Position numbers and translations under genes: made by a program. From Acanthacorydalis orientalis (Eukaryota > Arthropoda > Insecta > Megaloptera > Corydalidae), in NCBI GenBank assembly GCA_034766995.1, contig CM068315.1:49165162-49229161 (forward strand): DNA of 64,000 nt, given 5' to 3'. The notes beneath the pieces are model-generated. The model saw only the letters and a list, made by a program, of their open reading frames with translations, had not been told where the DNA came from and did no database searches. Below are positions 15,146-29,306 of the stretch, in pieces (within the stretch, counting starts at the first letter, position 1; each line of letters starts with the position of its first letter).

Positions 15146-18100
15146 CGAATATCCAATTCTTTGACTTGAAAAAATATGTTATTGCTTAACATGTAATAAT
15201 TATACGAAAATGTTTAAACTTTTTATGGACACAAATCGTAGATAAACCAAAAATATTCACAAATTTCTTATATGTATACTATATGAATATTTATAGTAAT
15301 AAATATATAATTTCTTATTACTTATCATTATTAAATGTTATAATATTAAAAATATTGTATAAGTATAATATGAGTATATATAGCATATTAAATGATAAAG
15401 ATAAGTTCTAGAATGGATTAAATAAAATCTTACCAATTATCATTTCAACTAATACAAAATAATCAGTAAGTATATTTTGTCTATGGTTTGTGTATATTTA
15501 TTTTATTATTAATAGTCTATTTAAATATTCAGTTTGAAGACCAATGAATAATAGTGGATAAACACAATGAAAATTAAGCATGCACAATTAATTTCTTTTT
15601 TACAAATGAATTAACATTTCAAATACCACAAAATTTCCTTATTATAAACATTTCAATGTTGGTTAATTGTATATTTTGTTTGTTTATGTGTTTTCAAACA
15701 CATTATTGCCAAAGTACGAATGTTCATGCGCTCTTAATAGATTTTATTAATTAATTTAATCATACTTATTTATCATTTAATAGTTTTTATTAAAATTATT
15801 TTGAATAATCAATGTGTTCGTATTTATTATTTAAAAATAAACGTGTGTGTGTGCGTATATATATATATATAAATCAATAAGAGTGTACACATAAGATATT
15901 TCAGTTACTGAAACTTATCCATGTCAACAGTCACTTCCATGTCATCGGTAAATATGTGTTCAGAGTAGCCTAAAAGTGAATGGTTTTATTTAGTCGCTTG
16001 CCTAACTTCTGATATTGACACTTCCCTTTCCGATAAAAAAAAAGTTAAACGTTGTTTCCTATACTGTCATGTTGAGACACTTTGTAACACCACAAGTGTG
16101 TGAAATGCAACAGTATATAATATTTGAACAAGACAACGCGTTACGATCTTTAAGATATTTGGTCAGATGTTTCATAGATCGGACAGTTTCTAGACAATCG
16201 ATATCAATCCGTTACAATAGGCCAATTTTGTTACTTCAACGTTCACTGGATATCACCCTAGTTGATTTATTTTCTCTAGAGAAAACGTCAAAGATAACAA
16301 AAATATCGTACACCATCTATGTATCTATTTGTAACGTGTAATAGATGTGAAAAATCGAATACCGAACTGACGTGCTTAGAAAAACATTTAAGATCTGATA
16401 ACACATCGTTATGTGGATCATTTATTTTTCAAAATATGAATTAAAAATTCTGAATAAATTTTACGATAATAATATAGATTTCATAACCTTTATTTTATTA
16501 ATTCAAAAATTGAATTAATCAATCTCCGAATTAAAAAATGATGAAGTATGATATTATTTAGTTTAAAAAATTTTAAATCATTAACTAATTTTTTTAATTA
16601 GAAATATTTAGCATTGTATGAAAAAAGGGTTATAATATTACAAATTCAATTAAATTAGTTATGTATGTATATACCTGTTGGTAAATTTAAAAATAAACAT
16701 TTTATGAAAATATTTTCATTGAATTTTATACAAAAATATTTTGGTATAATTTGTTTAAGTAAAAATATTTACTTGAAAGGTATTTTTTTAAAAAAAATTA
16801 GTAATAGAATTCAAATAATTATTTACATAACAAATTAAAATATTAACACGAGTTAAATTTTGAAATATAAAACAATAAATATGTTCAGATTGATTTACAA
16901 TTTTAAACGAGACAAATTAATGTCGAGATACATACATTGAAATATATTCTCCTCAATAGTGTTTATTTTTCGTTTTAAATATGAAAACGCTTTAAATAAA
17001 CTTAGATATTCTTCTTAAGAATTAAAGTCAAGCTTAAGATACTTTTAAAATAACAGAAGTTTATTTAAAATTAGACTTTTTGTCATAAGTTTAAATTCAA
17101 AAAAATACAATTGAATATTTATATACGGTTAAAAAGTTTACAGATGCTTCAGTTCGACATTTCAAGTATGTAAAAATGTAAGAATTATATACTTGTTAAT
17201 CAGTTTATAAACTTTTACAATTTTTAAAACTTTTTTTCGTTCCTGTTTGAACTCTATCTAGTTTATGTTAAAATCGAACGCAGTGCGACACAATCAGCAA
17301 TAGTAGCAGAAAAGTTTTTCCTATATATCACTCGATTCCGAGGCTGTGTTGTTTTTGTGTTTCAGGTATTTGTTTTTACGGATATCCGTCGGCGTCGATT
17401 TATAGAATAGATCAATCAAGTGGCTGCGTTTACGTTAAAAAAAAACTAATGATCTTTTGTTATTTCTGCTGTGGACGTATCTATAGGTCACGACCGTAAT
17501 GTAATAAACGCGTATCTCTTATTGTAATATTTTATTTTTGTTCGTATTGTAAATGATTTGATTAATATTATACGCTAGAATTAATACTTATTGTTCTATA
17601 TAGTAAATATACGTTAATTTGTCAATGAAACTTACAACCCTTTCTTATTTACAAAAAATATAACCTTGTAATAATGAAGCATTAAAGCTCTGCGGTATTT
17701 TTCTCTAGACCATATTATTTAAAAATGTATTTATTTTTACACACAAACATGCACGCATATAAAATTAAATTCAAATACTCTACAAAAATGATGTAAAGTA
17801 GACGAACAACATAATCGTGTTTAAAATGTTCAAAACTTTTTTCATCAATAAAATCTTTAAAATGTACATTGATAAATGTAGAAGTAAAAATAAAGTATGT
17901 TCTTTTCTGGAAAATCTGTTATAGGATTTACTGTCTTAAGATGATGTACTTACAGACATTATTAATTACATATTAATTAAATACAAACGATCGTAAAACA
18001 GGATAGTTACTTTTTTCTATTTCTTTTTTCATTTATAATTGCAAAAATGTACAATTATTTTCACTGTAATTCTCTTTAATAGTGGAATTATTAACTTTAA

Positions 18101-18633
18101 CTGAAGTAGTTTATTACTTCATATATTCTATGCATATAATAATATAAAATCTTATTTTATTTATTATTATTAAATATAATGTACAATAGGTCTATTCTTC
18201 TAAATAAAGTTTGACATTAAGAAGATAATATTTAAACACATTTGTCTATATTCATTTATTACTTTACAGTTCTTATAGCAGCATGCATTTTAGAAACTAT
18301 TATTTAATGTAGTATGTATAAAACTTTTAATAACGATTAATATTAAATTTACTGTTTGAAGAAAATTAGTTCATGTATCAATTTAGTAATGTTTTATATG
18401 TGGCATTAAAATAGTTTCTGTTATTTAAATGATTGTCGCTACGAAAAATCTTGACAAATTACAAATGATAGAAACAAGTATTGTTTTTTTTTAAACTTTA
18501 ATCTCATCATACATTAAAAATATAGATCAAATTGAGAGTTTATAAAAATAGTTTGCTGCACAATTTTAAAAAATATCTTACTTCAAATACTTGTTTAACC
18601 GTAATTATAAGTCTTGTAAATTGTTTCCTTTTT

Positions 18634-18683
<50 letters not shown>

Positions 18684-18698
18684 ATATGCATATATAAT

Positions 18699-18752
<54 letters not shown>

Positions 18753-20004
18753 CAAATTGGCAAATATTGTAATTCTATAGAATTACTACAGATATTAAAA
18801 TATTTTACTGAAATAAATAGTAGATTTCTTGAATGCATTATGTCAATATTCAACATGCTTTTGATACTATTATAAAATTGTATATAACTAATTATAAGCT
18901 TTAAGACTTGAAATATGAAATTAATCATTATGTGATATATATATATATATATAATCACAGATTTCATATAATGGTATCTAATTATGTATCCTAATTGTGT
19001 TTGTTACGAAAGATTATACAGTTTTTCCCTCATGACACGCTAATACATATTTATCAAACTACCCAAATTGCATAGAATAATGTATAATAAAACACATCGG
19101 CGAAACTGACAATTGTAGTAGAACATAGTTAATAAATTTAAGTGTAGTTTGTTCCTCTTCTCTATCATACATCTATTTATATAATATGGAAAGAAAGAGA
19201 GACGAGCCCTCAAATCCACATCTCGGGAGTGTTATTATTTCTAATAAAATAGTTCGAATTTGAATCAGTGGGGAATGGTCACTACCATTATCTAACTAGA
19301 AGGGATGTTATAACATATTGTCCCTAGGAATTTTACTCGAACATATATTTCAATTTATTTCATATATAAAAGTGCAGGAGTTTGAATGTATGGTAGCTTT
19401 GAACTAAATAATATGTTTGAATGAGTTTCGCACTTACGTAGTGTGATCGAAAAGTAAGAGTACATTATTCAGTACTCGGTCAATGTTTACAAACGTATTA
19501 AATATTTTACTATTTGTAGTAATAAAGTTTCTATGTTCAACAAAATTTTATTACAATTCATTATCGTGCCAGTGATAATATTTCAAGTAAGACATTTTTG
19601 TTGAAAATATTATAAGCTGTAATCTGATAGAGGAATACGTGTTTTTGTGTTCTACAGAATTCCAAGCTTATTTTTTTCAGTGTTGTGGTCCAGTTAATGT
19701 TTGTGAATGGTAGTAAGGGGGCGTAAACATTATGTTTTCGGCGTGTTTGTGGTTGGCCACAACACGTGTATACATGCCAACGAAGTTTCACTGAAGTGGA
19801 AAACACATTAGTATTCATTAATTTGTGTAATGGATAATCCTTAGTAAGTAATCACATTGATTGAATGATGACACAAAGTTAACACTAGTACAAACCATGT
19901 TTACCACTAATACAATGTAAACAAGATTTATAGCGAACTCTGTTATGATTAAGTGAAAACAGCTTTTACAAAAAAAAAAGATATATGTTTGCATATATAT
20001 ATAC

Positions 20005-20048
<44 letters not shown>

Positions 20049-20064
20049 ATATTTATAACGTATA
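9748..20064. other. Gene-free region with small GC-richer islands
   Basis: It contains W copy 1 (13220-13320), many TA tracts (10255-10300, 10450-10522, 11070-11137, 12147-12182, 12917-12959, 15094-15142 and 18635-18752) and GC-richer islands at about 10560-11040, 11880-12010, 13690-14080, 14340-14660, 15890-16420, 17260-17570 and 19560-19820. The islands have open frames of up to 108 codons (16015-16341) without recognisable motifs. They could be regulatory blocks or very old repeats. Confidence 0.45.
13220..13320. mobile_element. MITE-like element W, copy 1 (partial)
   Basis: The block ttttttcagcatcttaacac, then aaggataatggtgtcataat, then aaaaataatcaataac matches the core (inverse of gacaccattatcctt) and the right part of copy 2. 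The left half is missing or unrecognisable. Confidence 0.4.
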
Positions 20065-20625
20065 AAAATTAATTCAGTACCTTTCTTTATAAAAAATGTT
20101 TCTTACGGAAAAATAGAATAGAATAGATTTCAATCCTAAAAATATCTCCTAATATTTTATATAATTTTGCCTCATCTGTCGAGTAGTTGACGAACTCCTC
20201 GTCGAAAAAAATATAGAGGGTTTGGGTCGATGAAGTCGTAATTAATTTCGGACCACTTTCACTGTTTTAGCATTTTTTGCATATTTTATGCGTCACAAAA
20301 TCATCCTCCAAAATTGTATAAATCATTTCCGCGGGTTCGAAAGCATTTATGCAACTGGAATGTGAAAAGTGTGCTATGCCAAATATGCTGCTTTTTGGAC
20401 GCCATATATATATATATATATATATCCATGTTCATTATTCACTTTTGTTCATTATTGTTTTTTAAGGTTATGTGAATTGCATGACCAAGATATGCAGTGT
20501 TTTTAAATGTTAAATTTAGCACTTCAAAATAATAATAAAAATAATAGATAATAAAAAGACAAGAAAATATTTTATTTTAAAACAGAGTTATGATTGATTC
20601 GATTTAAAGGCACCGAATTGATTTT
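20065..20625 (-). mobile_element. Internally deleted mariner, family 2, copy G
   Basis: This element of about 561 bp has inverted ends of the type AAAATTAATTCAGTACC (left) and its inverse ggcaccgaattgattttt (right), with TA next to both. Read on the minus strand it begins with a mariner N-terminus (HIWHSTLFTFQLHK-like) and jumps to a mariner C-terminus (RRGVRQLLDR, then KII and RRYF-like). The middle of the transposase with the catalytic residues is absent. A (TA)n tract at 20404-20425 has grown inside it. Copy H in the odorant-receptor intron has the same N-to-C junction. Confidence 0.8.
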
Positions 20626-20665
20626 TACACCTGAACTATATATACATATACATACATACATATAC

Positions 20666-20721
<56 letters not shown>

Positions 20722-21043
20722 GGTACATTTTTTTGCAAAGTAACTAACATTCACACAATCAATTGAAGTAAGTTGAGAGATAAATGTATTTATAACTAAT
20801 AAATAACAGTATTGTAAAAATAGCAATTAGTAACAGCTAATTAAGAGTCCCTTAATATTTATTTCATTTGTACGTTAATACTGCATTACATTCCATATAA
20901 TAGAAGATAAATATCAGTCTTGATTTATATTAAAGGTAAAATGAGATTTGAAATTGAAACTTTTTATAAAACACGATTTTATCACAAAGACAGTTCTGAT
21001 ACTGATTTTTAGCTATGTTCATTTTCATAAATAAATTATTTTT

Positions 21044-21297
21044 TCATCCCACAAGTTATGTGAAAATTTTTAAAAAAAATTTTCAATAATTTATTATTAA
21101 TTATTTTCTGTTGTCGCTTATATGCACTTCGAAGACAACGGTATCATCTTTAGAGTGTCAAGTTTTTCGAAAAATGTCAAGTTTCCCAAATGTTTTTTCA
21201 GTAATTTAGCACTGTGAGGAGAGCCAATTGAAAATAATCAATAAAAATTTATTAAATATTTTTTTTCGAAAAATTTTGGTGTTGTTTGTGGAGTAAG
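21044..21297. mobile_element. MITE-like element W, copy 2 (best intact)
   Basis: The left flank from about 21044 (atcccacaagttatgtg, then A+T, then ttattattaattatttt) and the right flank ending about 21297 (aataatcaataaa, then gttgtttgtggagtaag) are imperfect inverses of each other over roughly 75 bp. The core contains a motif like acggtatcatctttagagtgtcaag that recurs in other copies. It has no coding capacity. The superfamily is not recognised. Confidence 0.6.
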
Positions 21298-22777
21298 AAC
21301 TCATTTTTGAAACGGATTTTATTAAAATTCTTGCTAGTTTTATCAAATATTTCAAGTTTAAAAGGATAACAACAATAATGAATTATTAATGTATGTAATC
21401 TAAAATTATATATTAAATAATGTAGCATATTCACGACTAATGAAATTAATATTATTATAATTTGAAACTAAAATAAACAAAGAAAACTTGCAACAATAAA
21501 GGTAATAACGTGTACACTGCGTTTTACACTACACTAATTATATTACAGTACCCATGAAACTCTATGTGTTATGCCACCTGATGATATTTCTCTCATTTCT
21601 CTTGTGGCAGTCATCTTCAGTCCTTAGTGTTCTGCAAAAGCAAATCCTGCTTTGTTTCCGTACGATCCCGCTATTTGTATATGCACACGTTGAGATTAAT
21701 TTTCTTTGAACCGGTAATAAAGGTCAAAACAATAACACTACGTGTGGCTAAATACAGAATTATTGCTGCTGTTCTCTGTCATCTACTATACTTTGCGATG
21801 GAAATTGCTTACCCTTTAAGCAAAAATGTGAATAACTTTTCAGTACATGTTAAATAAACGACTGATGATATATTAGATAAAACAATTTGTCATTATTATA
21901 TTATGATAAATTTACATATTTTAAATATACATTTATTATACAGTCGAATATGGAATAAAAAATTTAACGCTTTATAATATAATACAAAATAATATATATA
22001 TATATATATATATAAATTTATATATATATATATATATATATGAGCAATAATCTACTAAAATAATTTAACTACTCATATATATAAATTCATCAATTATTCA
22101 TAAGTTAAAATTATTTTTAGGTATAAATAAGTACTCTTTTATAATTACAATTGAAGGTTCAATTTCGAGACACATATTCGAATTAAAATATAAAATGCAT
22201 AAATACAACATTGCCAGAACAGTTATTGTACAGTTATGTATGGAAATACTACAATTTAATTTTATTTAAACACCAACCTTCAAAACAAATGTAATTATTA
22301 ATTTCTTCACACATAACAACTAATACATTATTCTTAAAAAAATGGACAATAAATACGTTCAACAATTCGAAAATTCAAATCATAAATGTTTTCATTTTTC
22401 ATAGCTAAATACAAAGAGATGTATAGATTGGTCGTTTACCACAAATCGAACTATTTCGACATGATTTATCATGTCAATATACGTTTCAATTGTGGTATTT
22501 ATTCCATTCGTTATTTACTGACATTACGCACGTGCGAGAACATCAAATAAAACAATATGGCAAGAAATGTTATCGATATGAATACACAGTGCTTAAACAC
22601 ATATTAACACCATATTTCATATCTGCGCGTATACAGAAATTCTATCTAAATAATAACATAATCCATATTAACCACAAATAATTATTTTAATGTAATCAAA
22701 GGAATAAATGTAATTTGAACATAACTAGAGGCTAGTTGGATATATGACATATTGATACACATACACACCCGTTCATA

Positions 22778-22819
<42 letters not shown>

Positions 22820-23442
22820 CAGATGTATGTATACAGTAGGTAGACACTAACAATATACATATGTTGAGAGAACGCTACCTTATTACAAATACATAAGTCA
22901 CGTAAATTCACAAAGTCCGTGGTGCGGACCTAACGCAATTGTTAAAGGTACCGTACACAGGTAAACAGCAGCTAGTAAAGAAAGACTTGTATACTGTTGA
23001 AGAAAAAGTATGGTTGTTAGTACAAGGTAAATATAAACTGGGGACAATTCAGTAAATTTCATATAATGAGTTATAAATTCAACTAAATCATTATTTTTCT
23101 TCAATTTGCATACAAGAAGTATAAATTATAATTTTGTAGTCAAATTACTGTTCAAAAAATATTAAAAAAGATAATATAGTTTGCTAATAAATATTTCATT
23201 CATTTTAATGGAGCATTATTATTTGAACTGATTGCGTAATTACTTGAAGAATTTTATTACAAAAGATATTCATAATACAGTTTAAAATTAATAATAAATT
23301 AATTGACTCGATGACGTTTTTTGCCTCAATCAAATCAGTTTGTTGATGAATTATTTTTAGTAAGTCTAATGTAATGAATATGCTTAAGACTGGTCTTGAG
23401 AATACCTTTTTCTCTTTATGTGAACTGTTTTCTCTCATTTCT

Positions 23443-23507
<65 letters not shown>

Positions 23508-23798
23508 CACGCATACATACACGTCGTATTACTCTGAGAATTATTGTTTATTAATGCCTGTGCACTAATGGACTTTCCCAGTTGCACCGCCTGCATTACA
23601 ATGCTATTTCGTCGATATTCTACATCTTTTGAGACAATGATAATTTGGCCATATCTTTCACTTAAACATGAATGTACTGTTTCTTGTCTAAGTTTTCTCT
23701 TAGAAAGCTTTCTTGTCTATACCTGTGTCTCACAGATACACTAGGTGCACAAAATTGCCACTCTGTTTCAATTTCTACAAGTTAATATTAAATAATGA

Positions 23799-24068
23799 AC
23801 TTCTCCATAAACTATATTTTTTCTCATCAAAAATTTTCAGTGTTTGGGTGATATTTTAGATTTTTGTTTTCATCAATCAATTACAATGCCATTAATTTCA
23901 GAGTACAAAGATATAAAAAAAATCTTATTTATAAAACAGACTCACATTGTTTTATACTTTGGCTATGTAAAGATAATAACATTGTTATTGAGAAGCACAT
24001 AAGCAACAATCAAAGTGATTAAACATCGATTATTGTAGATTTTTAATTAGATTTATTGTGGATTATAA
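23799..24068. mobile_element. MITE-like element W, copy 6
   Basis: Inverted ends are visible: ttctccataaactatatt near 23799 and agatttattgtggattata near 24066. Internally, tcatcaatcaattacaatgcc and, on the right, gcacataagcaacaatcaaa match other copies. Boundaries are approximate. Confidence 0.45.
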
Positions 24069-24452
24069 AAGAGTGAAAATAAGTATTAAATCGAGAAACT
24101 TATACTTTTAATTAGTATAAAAAATAAATTGAACAAAAATTAGTTTATATTTTTGCAATGAAATTATCTGTATATTCAAAATAAAACTACCTTTAGAAAC
24201 ATTAACTATAAATTCAAGAATCCAGTTTGCGGATATATAACAACGAAATATTTGAATGTTAATGAGACACTTTTTTTGTAAATTTTCTACTGATTTGTAT
24301 ATATAAACTATCATTTAAATACAATCATAATTAAAATTTAAATAATGACTTCAAGTATGAAATATAATCATATAGTCAATCAAAATAAATATTTGGATAT
24401 TATAACACATCTCTTTATATATTTTTTATTGATTTGTATATTAATAATAATA

Positions 24453-24492
<40 letters not shown>

Positions 24493-24832
24493 TATTAATA
24501 TTTAAACTTTCATTGCTAATATGAAAATATGATTGTAATTAAAATTAATTGTAAATATTGAATATACAAATGTAACGAATATATATATATATATATATAT
24601 ATGGACATTAAGTGAAATATTTCATTTTCCTAGAAAATGCCAACAATATTTTATATTTCATATATACAAGTAGTGAACAAAGTTAATTTTACAAATAATC
24701 AATCGTTAAACGAACAATAGGTCTGAAATCTGAAAATTTAGAAATTTTCTCATTAGTTCCATTATTTTATAAACACGTGTCGTAGAAAGAGTAACCCAAC
24801 GGGTCTTGATTTTATTTAGAGTATATATATAT

Positions 24833-24836
<4 letters not shown>

Positions 24837-24879
<43 letters not shown>
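24837..24879. repeat. (ACATAT)n hexamer repeat
   Basis: About seven perfect copies of acatat are embedded in a longer (TA)n tract (24820-24916). Confidence 0.9.
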
Positions 24880-24920
<41 letters not shown>

Positions 24921-25199
24921 ACACGCGTGTGTGTATGTAAAACAAAGATTAAAAATTTTCAAAATGGCAGTATTTTAATATTAAACGATTGTCTTATAAA
25001 AAAAATGTCACTCTCCAAGCAATACATCTTTGACTAAAATAACTGCTTATTGATCGTTTTAGTAATTGAGTATGTGAATAAAATATATACTTTGTCTACA
25101 TTAATATTTGCAGAATTAAATAATCGAAATGTGCAATATCAAACTGCAATTGTTGAATATTTTGAGCAAAAATATTTTCATCTTCCCTAAAAAGTGAAC

Positions 25200-25253
<54 letters not shown>

Positions 25254-25746
25254 GAATTTAAGTACAATTTCAGAACTATAATGAATAATGATGATTTTGA
25301 ATAAGGATCTCTGTAAAACAGTTTTCAATTTTTATAGAGTATAAGAATGATTCGAAACATTGAATAAAAATATCTTCCATTATTAATTGACTGAAATATT
25401 ATATTACAATATATTACTTTCTTTAAAATAATCAAAAAAAGTGCAGCCCAAATGTTTGAAGTATCAATTTTAATTCAAAGTTACTAATTTTTTTAAAAAA
25501 ATGTGTCAGTTTGATATTGTAAAATATCAATTATAAGTACCCGAATGAAGAATAAAAAACACATGCAAAATATCATGATATGCTATAAAAAATGATGATG
25601 AAACACTAATAAAAAGAGTGAATGTGAAATTTTCTGTTAAATTAACAATGATCAATTGATAATGGAATTAACTTTGCATATGTTGAAACTAGTGTGACTA
25701 TATTACAGAAAAAAATGCAACAATAACTTCGATTATTTTTACTTGA

Positions 25747-25807
<61 letters not shown>

Positions 25808-26031
25808 CATACATTCATAAAAACAACTATGCCTTCTCACACTTGTTTCACTGTATAATAGTGGTGGGCGATTTTCGGAATGGTTCGTTCAACGTGGTGG
25901 TCATGAAATTCAGATGTGACGTTGTTAAGAATGGATTGAGGACGTTTACTATTTTTTCTGTTTGAAATCTATGTAAATGATTTTAAATTCTATGTATATC
26001 GAAACACTTATATTTTATGAAACATTGGATT

Positions 26032-26071
<40 letters not shown>

Positions 26072-26094
26072 ATTTAATTTCACAGATGGTTTCT

Positions 26095-26921
26095 TTTTCA
26101 CCTCACAATCAACTCATTTTTTTTTCTGATTAAAAATATCCAATACATTAAAATTGATTATTTATGATTATTGCTTATGCGCTTTTTGATGGCAAAACCA
26201 TTATCTCAAAACGCCAATATACAGAAGAATCTGTTACTAGGTTGGTAGAAAAGAATTGCGGTTCATGGCTTTCAAATTATATACATTTTTAAAAATTTTA
26301 TGTTTTAAATAGTTCAGAAATGTTGGATGAATAACGATTAACTTCAAGCTCTAGAATTGTTGTGAGTGTTTCTGATTTAACTAACCATTCCGTTAGTCGT
26401 CATGAACTGGAAAAAGATGTCTGCTACATTCTTCATCTTTAAGACTTTCGTTCCCAGCACGAAATTTTTGGAACAACCATTGCATTATACATTCCTTAAC
26501 AGTACCCTCATCAAAAGCATTATTTAGTTTACGGATAGTTTCTACTGCTTTACCACCTATTTTGGACTCAAACCAAAAATTGTACATATTTGCTTCTTTT
26601 CCATTTTTTAATTCAATACTCTAATTTGAAGTAAAACTAATAATAAAACCGAAGTTGATGATATCAAAATACAGACTGAAAAATGCATTTTAAAATGATA
26701 TTAAGACAATACGATGATATTACATTTTCATTGAAAAAATTTAAGATTGGAATTCAGAAAACAAAAACCGTAATTATTTTTCTACTTATCTAATGGATAC
26801 CTATACCTTTTTTATCTAAATGCGTTCAAGCAACAATCAAAAATAATCAATAATAACTTATTAAAGAACTTCAGATTGATAACTTCAGAATATTTTTTTG
26901 TGTGATTTGTGGAGTGAAATA
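26095..26921. mobile_element. MITE-like element W, copy 3, split by mariner copy C
   Basis: The left half is 26095-26236 (cacctcacaatcaac, later ttgatggcaaaaccattatc). The right half is 26794-26921 (aagcaacaatcaaaaataat, later gatttgtggagtgaaat). They are inverted ends of one element and are separated by the mariner at 26237-26793. Removing that mariner would leave a unit of about 270 bp, similar to copy 2. Confidence 0.6.
26237..26793 (-). mobile_element. Internally deleted mariner, family 1, copy C (nested in another repeat)
   Basis: This 557-bp copy of the same deleted mariner is inserted inside a MITE-like element that continues on both sides. TA is kept on the left (26235-26236) and is TG on the right. 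On the minus strand 26393-26587 the first HTH half is open: IGGKAVETIRKLNNAFDEG, then VKECIMQWLFQKFRAGNESL. The second HTH half and the 3' end follow with stops. The catalytic domain is missing, as in the other copies. Confidence 0.9.
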
Positions 26922-27720
26922 AAATGACTTGTGGAATTGAATTTAACGAGAGGATCAGAACTGTTAACTGATTTAATTTTACTTTCAATACTTGTATTCA
27001 CTTATGAAAAATTATTCATCAAATATCTTCCCGAATATAATGAAAACATCGAAATCGACTTTAATATCAGTATAAAAATTTCCAGATAGCAGTCCAAACG
27101 AATACAGCAAGAAAAATAGTTATAACCAATTCGCAGATAAAGCAGTTATAAAATGTAACTATTATAATTTTATTAATAAAACTGCAAATATCCGACAGAA
27201 TAAATTGATTATATTGTACACCACAATGTAATATATGATTTATTAGATTTTCTCCTTACGTACATATATTATAAAATATTAAATACTGAACATTCGCAAA
27301 TCAAGACTAATAAACCGAATAATTACGCAAGTATAAATATATTAAAACAACACTCGCTTTTATATAAAGGTTGATAAAATATACAATAAATATTGTTTTA
27401 TTGTATCTGAAAATTTACATTCATACAAGAAGTTACAAAAAAAATCTGCAATAAACACATCAAAAATTTTATATTTAGCGTGATAGAAACGACGTCATCA
27501 AAATGCTGAAGCACATAAAAAAAGAAAATAAAAATGAAATATTTTACAATTTATTTTACGGTTGATAAAAATCAGAACGTATTTCACTATAAACTAGTCG
27601 GTTATGCGCACATAACTGTTGAGCTGAGGTTTTAATTTCCGGTATCAGAAAATGTGTTAAAGTGTATATATACATCTGCACAAATATATGCATATATATA
27701 TATATATGTATGTATGTATG

Positions 27721-27767
<47 letters not shown>

Positions 27768-27992
27768 TATTATTGTACGGATGCTGTAAGAAAGTCGTCG
27801 GATTTGGTCAAAATTTATGAAATATTAACAGATAAAGGGTAACGAAAATTACAAAGTAATTTAGATTGTTACACGCTTCGAGATTTGCACGAATGGTAAA
27901 GTGAACTCAAATATTTAAATACTTTTTTTACTATTGAGTTTTTCTGAGTCAAAAGAAAATTATTTATAGACTATATATATATATATATTATA
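26922..27992. other. Gene-free A+T-rich sequence
   Basis: A TA and TATG tract at 27690-27765 is the only clear feature before the mariner. Confidence 0.5.
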
Positions 27993-29250
27993 TCAGGTAA
28001 CCAAGAAAGTTCTATCGTTTTTAGATTGAGAAATAAACACTTGTGTATTTTTACATAAAATAACTTTATTCATCAAAATATCCACCTTCGCATTGAACAA
28101 CCTTTTCCCAGCGAGAATTTATAAATTCGATTTTTATAAAACTGATAATTTTTATTTTCAAAAAATGTAGACACCTCCATTTTTAATTCTTCTTCATTAT
28201 TAAACTGTTTACCAAACATACGATTGTCCAAAGATAAAAATAGGTTATAATCTGATGGAGATATGTTTGGGGAATAGAAGGCATGGGGGAGGATCTCCCA
28301 CCCTAAATTCATAATTTTTGTTCTGGTCTCTACTGCAACATGTGTGGTCGTGCGTTATCTTGCAAAAATATTTTTTTTTACGATTTATAAGTTGTTTTTG
28401 TTTTAATGCATCGTGTACTCGTTGGAGTTGTTCACTATAAATGTTTTCCGTGAGGGTTTGACCCACGTGTAGATATTTATGGTGAATAATTCCTTTTCAA
28501 GTCTACCAAACACAGAGAATAAGTTTTCGCGGTGTTAATTTTTCTTTAGGAATTTATGGGACAGGATCACTTAATGAAAGCAAGTGTTGAGTACGTTTAT
28601 AGTTGGAATAAATAATCCATTTTTCATCAGTGGTCAAAATTTGATCCAAAAAGGTCTCTGATTTTAGTCGTGAAATAAGAGATGTACAGATTGTAAGACG
28701 CTATAATTTGTTATTAGAAGTTAATTCGTGTGGCACCCATTTACTTAATTTCCACCTCTTTCCTATTTTGTGTAAATCCTTCCGTATTGTTTCGTCACTT
28801 ACTTTGAACAATTCTGCAAGCTGTTGAGACGTTAAACTGGAATTTGTTTCAATCATTGTCTCCGATTCGTCGATATTTAAATTTGATGGTCTACCTGTTC
28901 TGGTCTCGTCTTTAATGGATTCATCCCCGACAGAATTTTTTTTAAATCATCTCTGTCCCGTTCTTGATGCAACTGTATTTTCTCCAAACGCAGTACAATT
29001 TTTTTTCACTGTTTCTGTAGCGTTAGTCCCTAGCTTAAATTCATAAAGCAAACATGCACGTACTACATTATTTTTCACAGACATCTTTAAGGGTTAGAAT
29101 TATTTTTTAAATTAAATTGAACAGTTCGAGATTCATTTAACACATGTTAATATTACGGATAAACAATTCTTGGAATTTTGTCCGATAACAAGGGTAAACA
29201 ATTCTTGGAATTATTGTACGTTATAATAGCGACAGATCTTTCTTTCTTAC

Positions 29251-29254
<4 letters not shown>
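27993..29254 (-). mobile_element. Near full-length dead mariner, distinct family
   Basis: This 1262-bp element has the usual full mariner length. Its left end tcaggtaaccaagaaag and right end (inverse, ctttctttcttacctaa) match at about 22 of 27 positions, and TA flanks both sides (27991-27992 and 29255-29256). The right end directly abuts a long (TA)n and GATA microsatellite. The internal transposase gene is described separately. The ends and protein differ from both deleted families in the window, so this is a third mariner lineage. Confidence 0.85.
28066..29084 (-). pseudogene. Mariner transposase pseudogene
   Basis: The minus strand encodes a mariner transposase of about 339 residues, close to the usual 345. 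It starts MSVKNNVVRACLLYEF at 29084 and ends at a TAA at 28066-28068. Pieces in order are the HTH domain, RTGRPSNLNIDE, KWVPHEL, the catalytic DEKWI region, the second aspartate in DNARPH, and the third in YSPNISPSDYNLF. SLDNRMFGKQFNNEEELKME and the usual C-terminus follow. It is broken: a W-to-TGA stop follows TGQR in the HTH region, and the frame shifts just after DNARPH (about 28335-28350). Catalytic aspartate positions can still be recognised, but the gene cannot give a working enzyme. Confidence 0.88.

Positions 29255-29306
<52 letters not shown>

Larger units (their letters stand above)
21298..26094. other. Gene-free region between repeats
   Basis: It contains W copy 6 and microsatellites at 21990-22042, 22781-22816, 23445-23505 (TC then TA), 24457-24490, 24820-24916, 25203-25251 and 25755-25802. 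GC-richer islands lie at about 21540-21860, 22430-22630, 22855-23060, 23530-23760 and 25820-25960. No gene is supported. Confidence 0.45.

Noticed and set aside
16015..16341. 108-codon open frame in a GC-richer island
   Set aside because: No recognised motif, no matching splice-site context and no low-stop bias beyond the local composition. It is kept only as part of an unidentified island.
20330..20345. cgcgggttcgaaagc, resembling a tRNA T-loop B box
   Set aside because: It is inside the deleted mariner copy G and no cloverleaf can be drawn around it.
26825..26845. Inverse strand reads TTTTTGATTGTTGCTT, like the start of insect miR-315
   Set aside because: It lies in the right part of repeat W, a related sequence occurs in the copy near 24005, the match breaks after about 14 bases, and no miRNA-type hairpin surrounds it.
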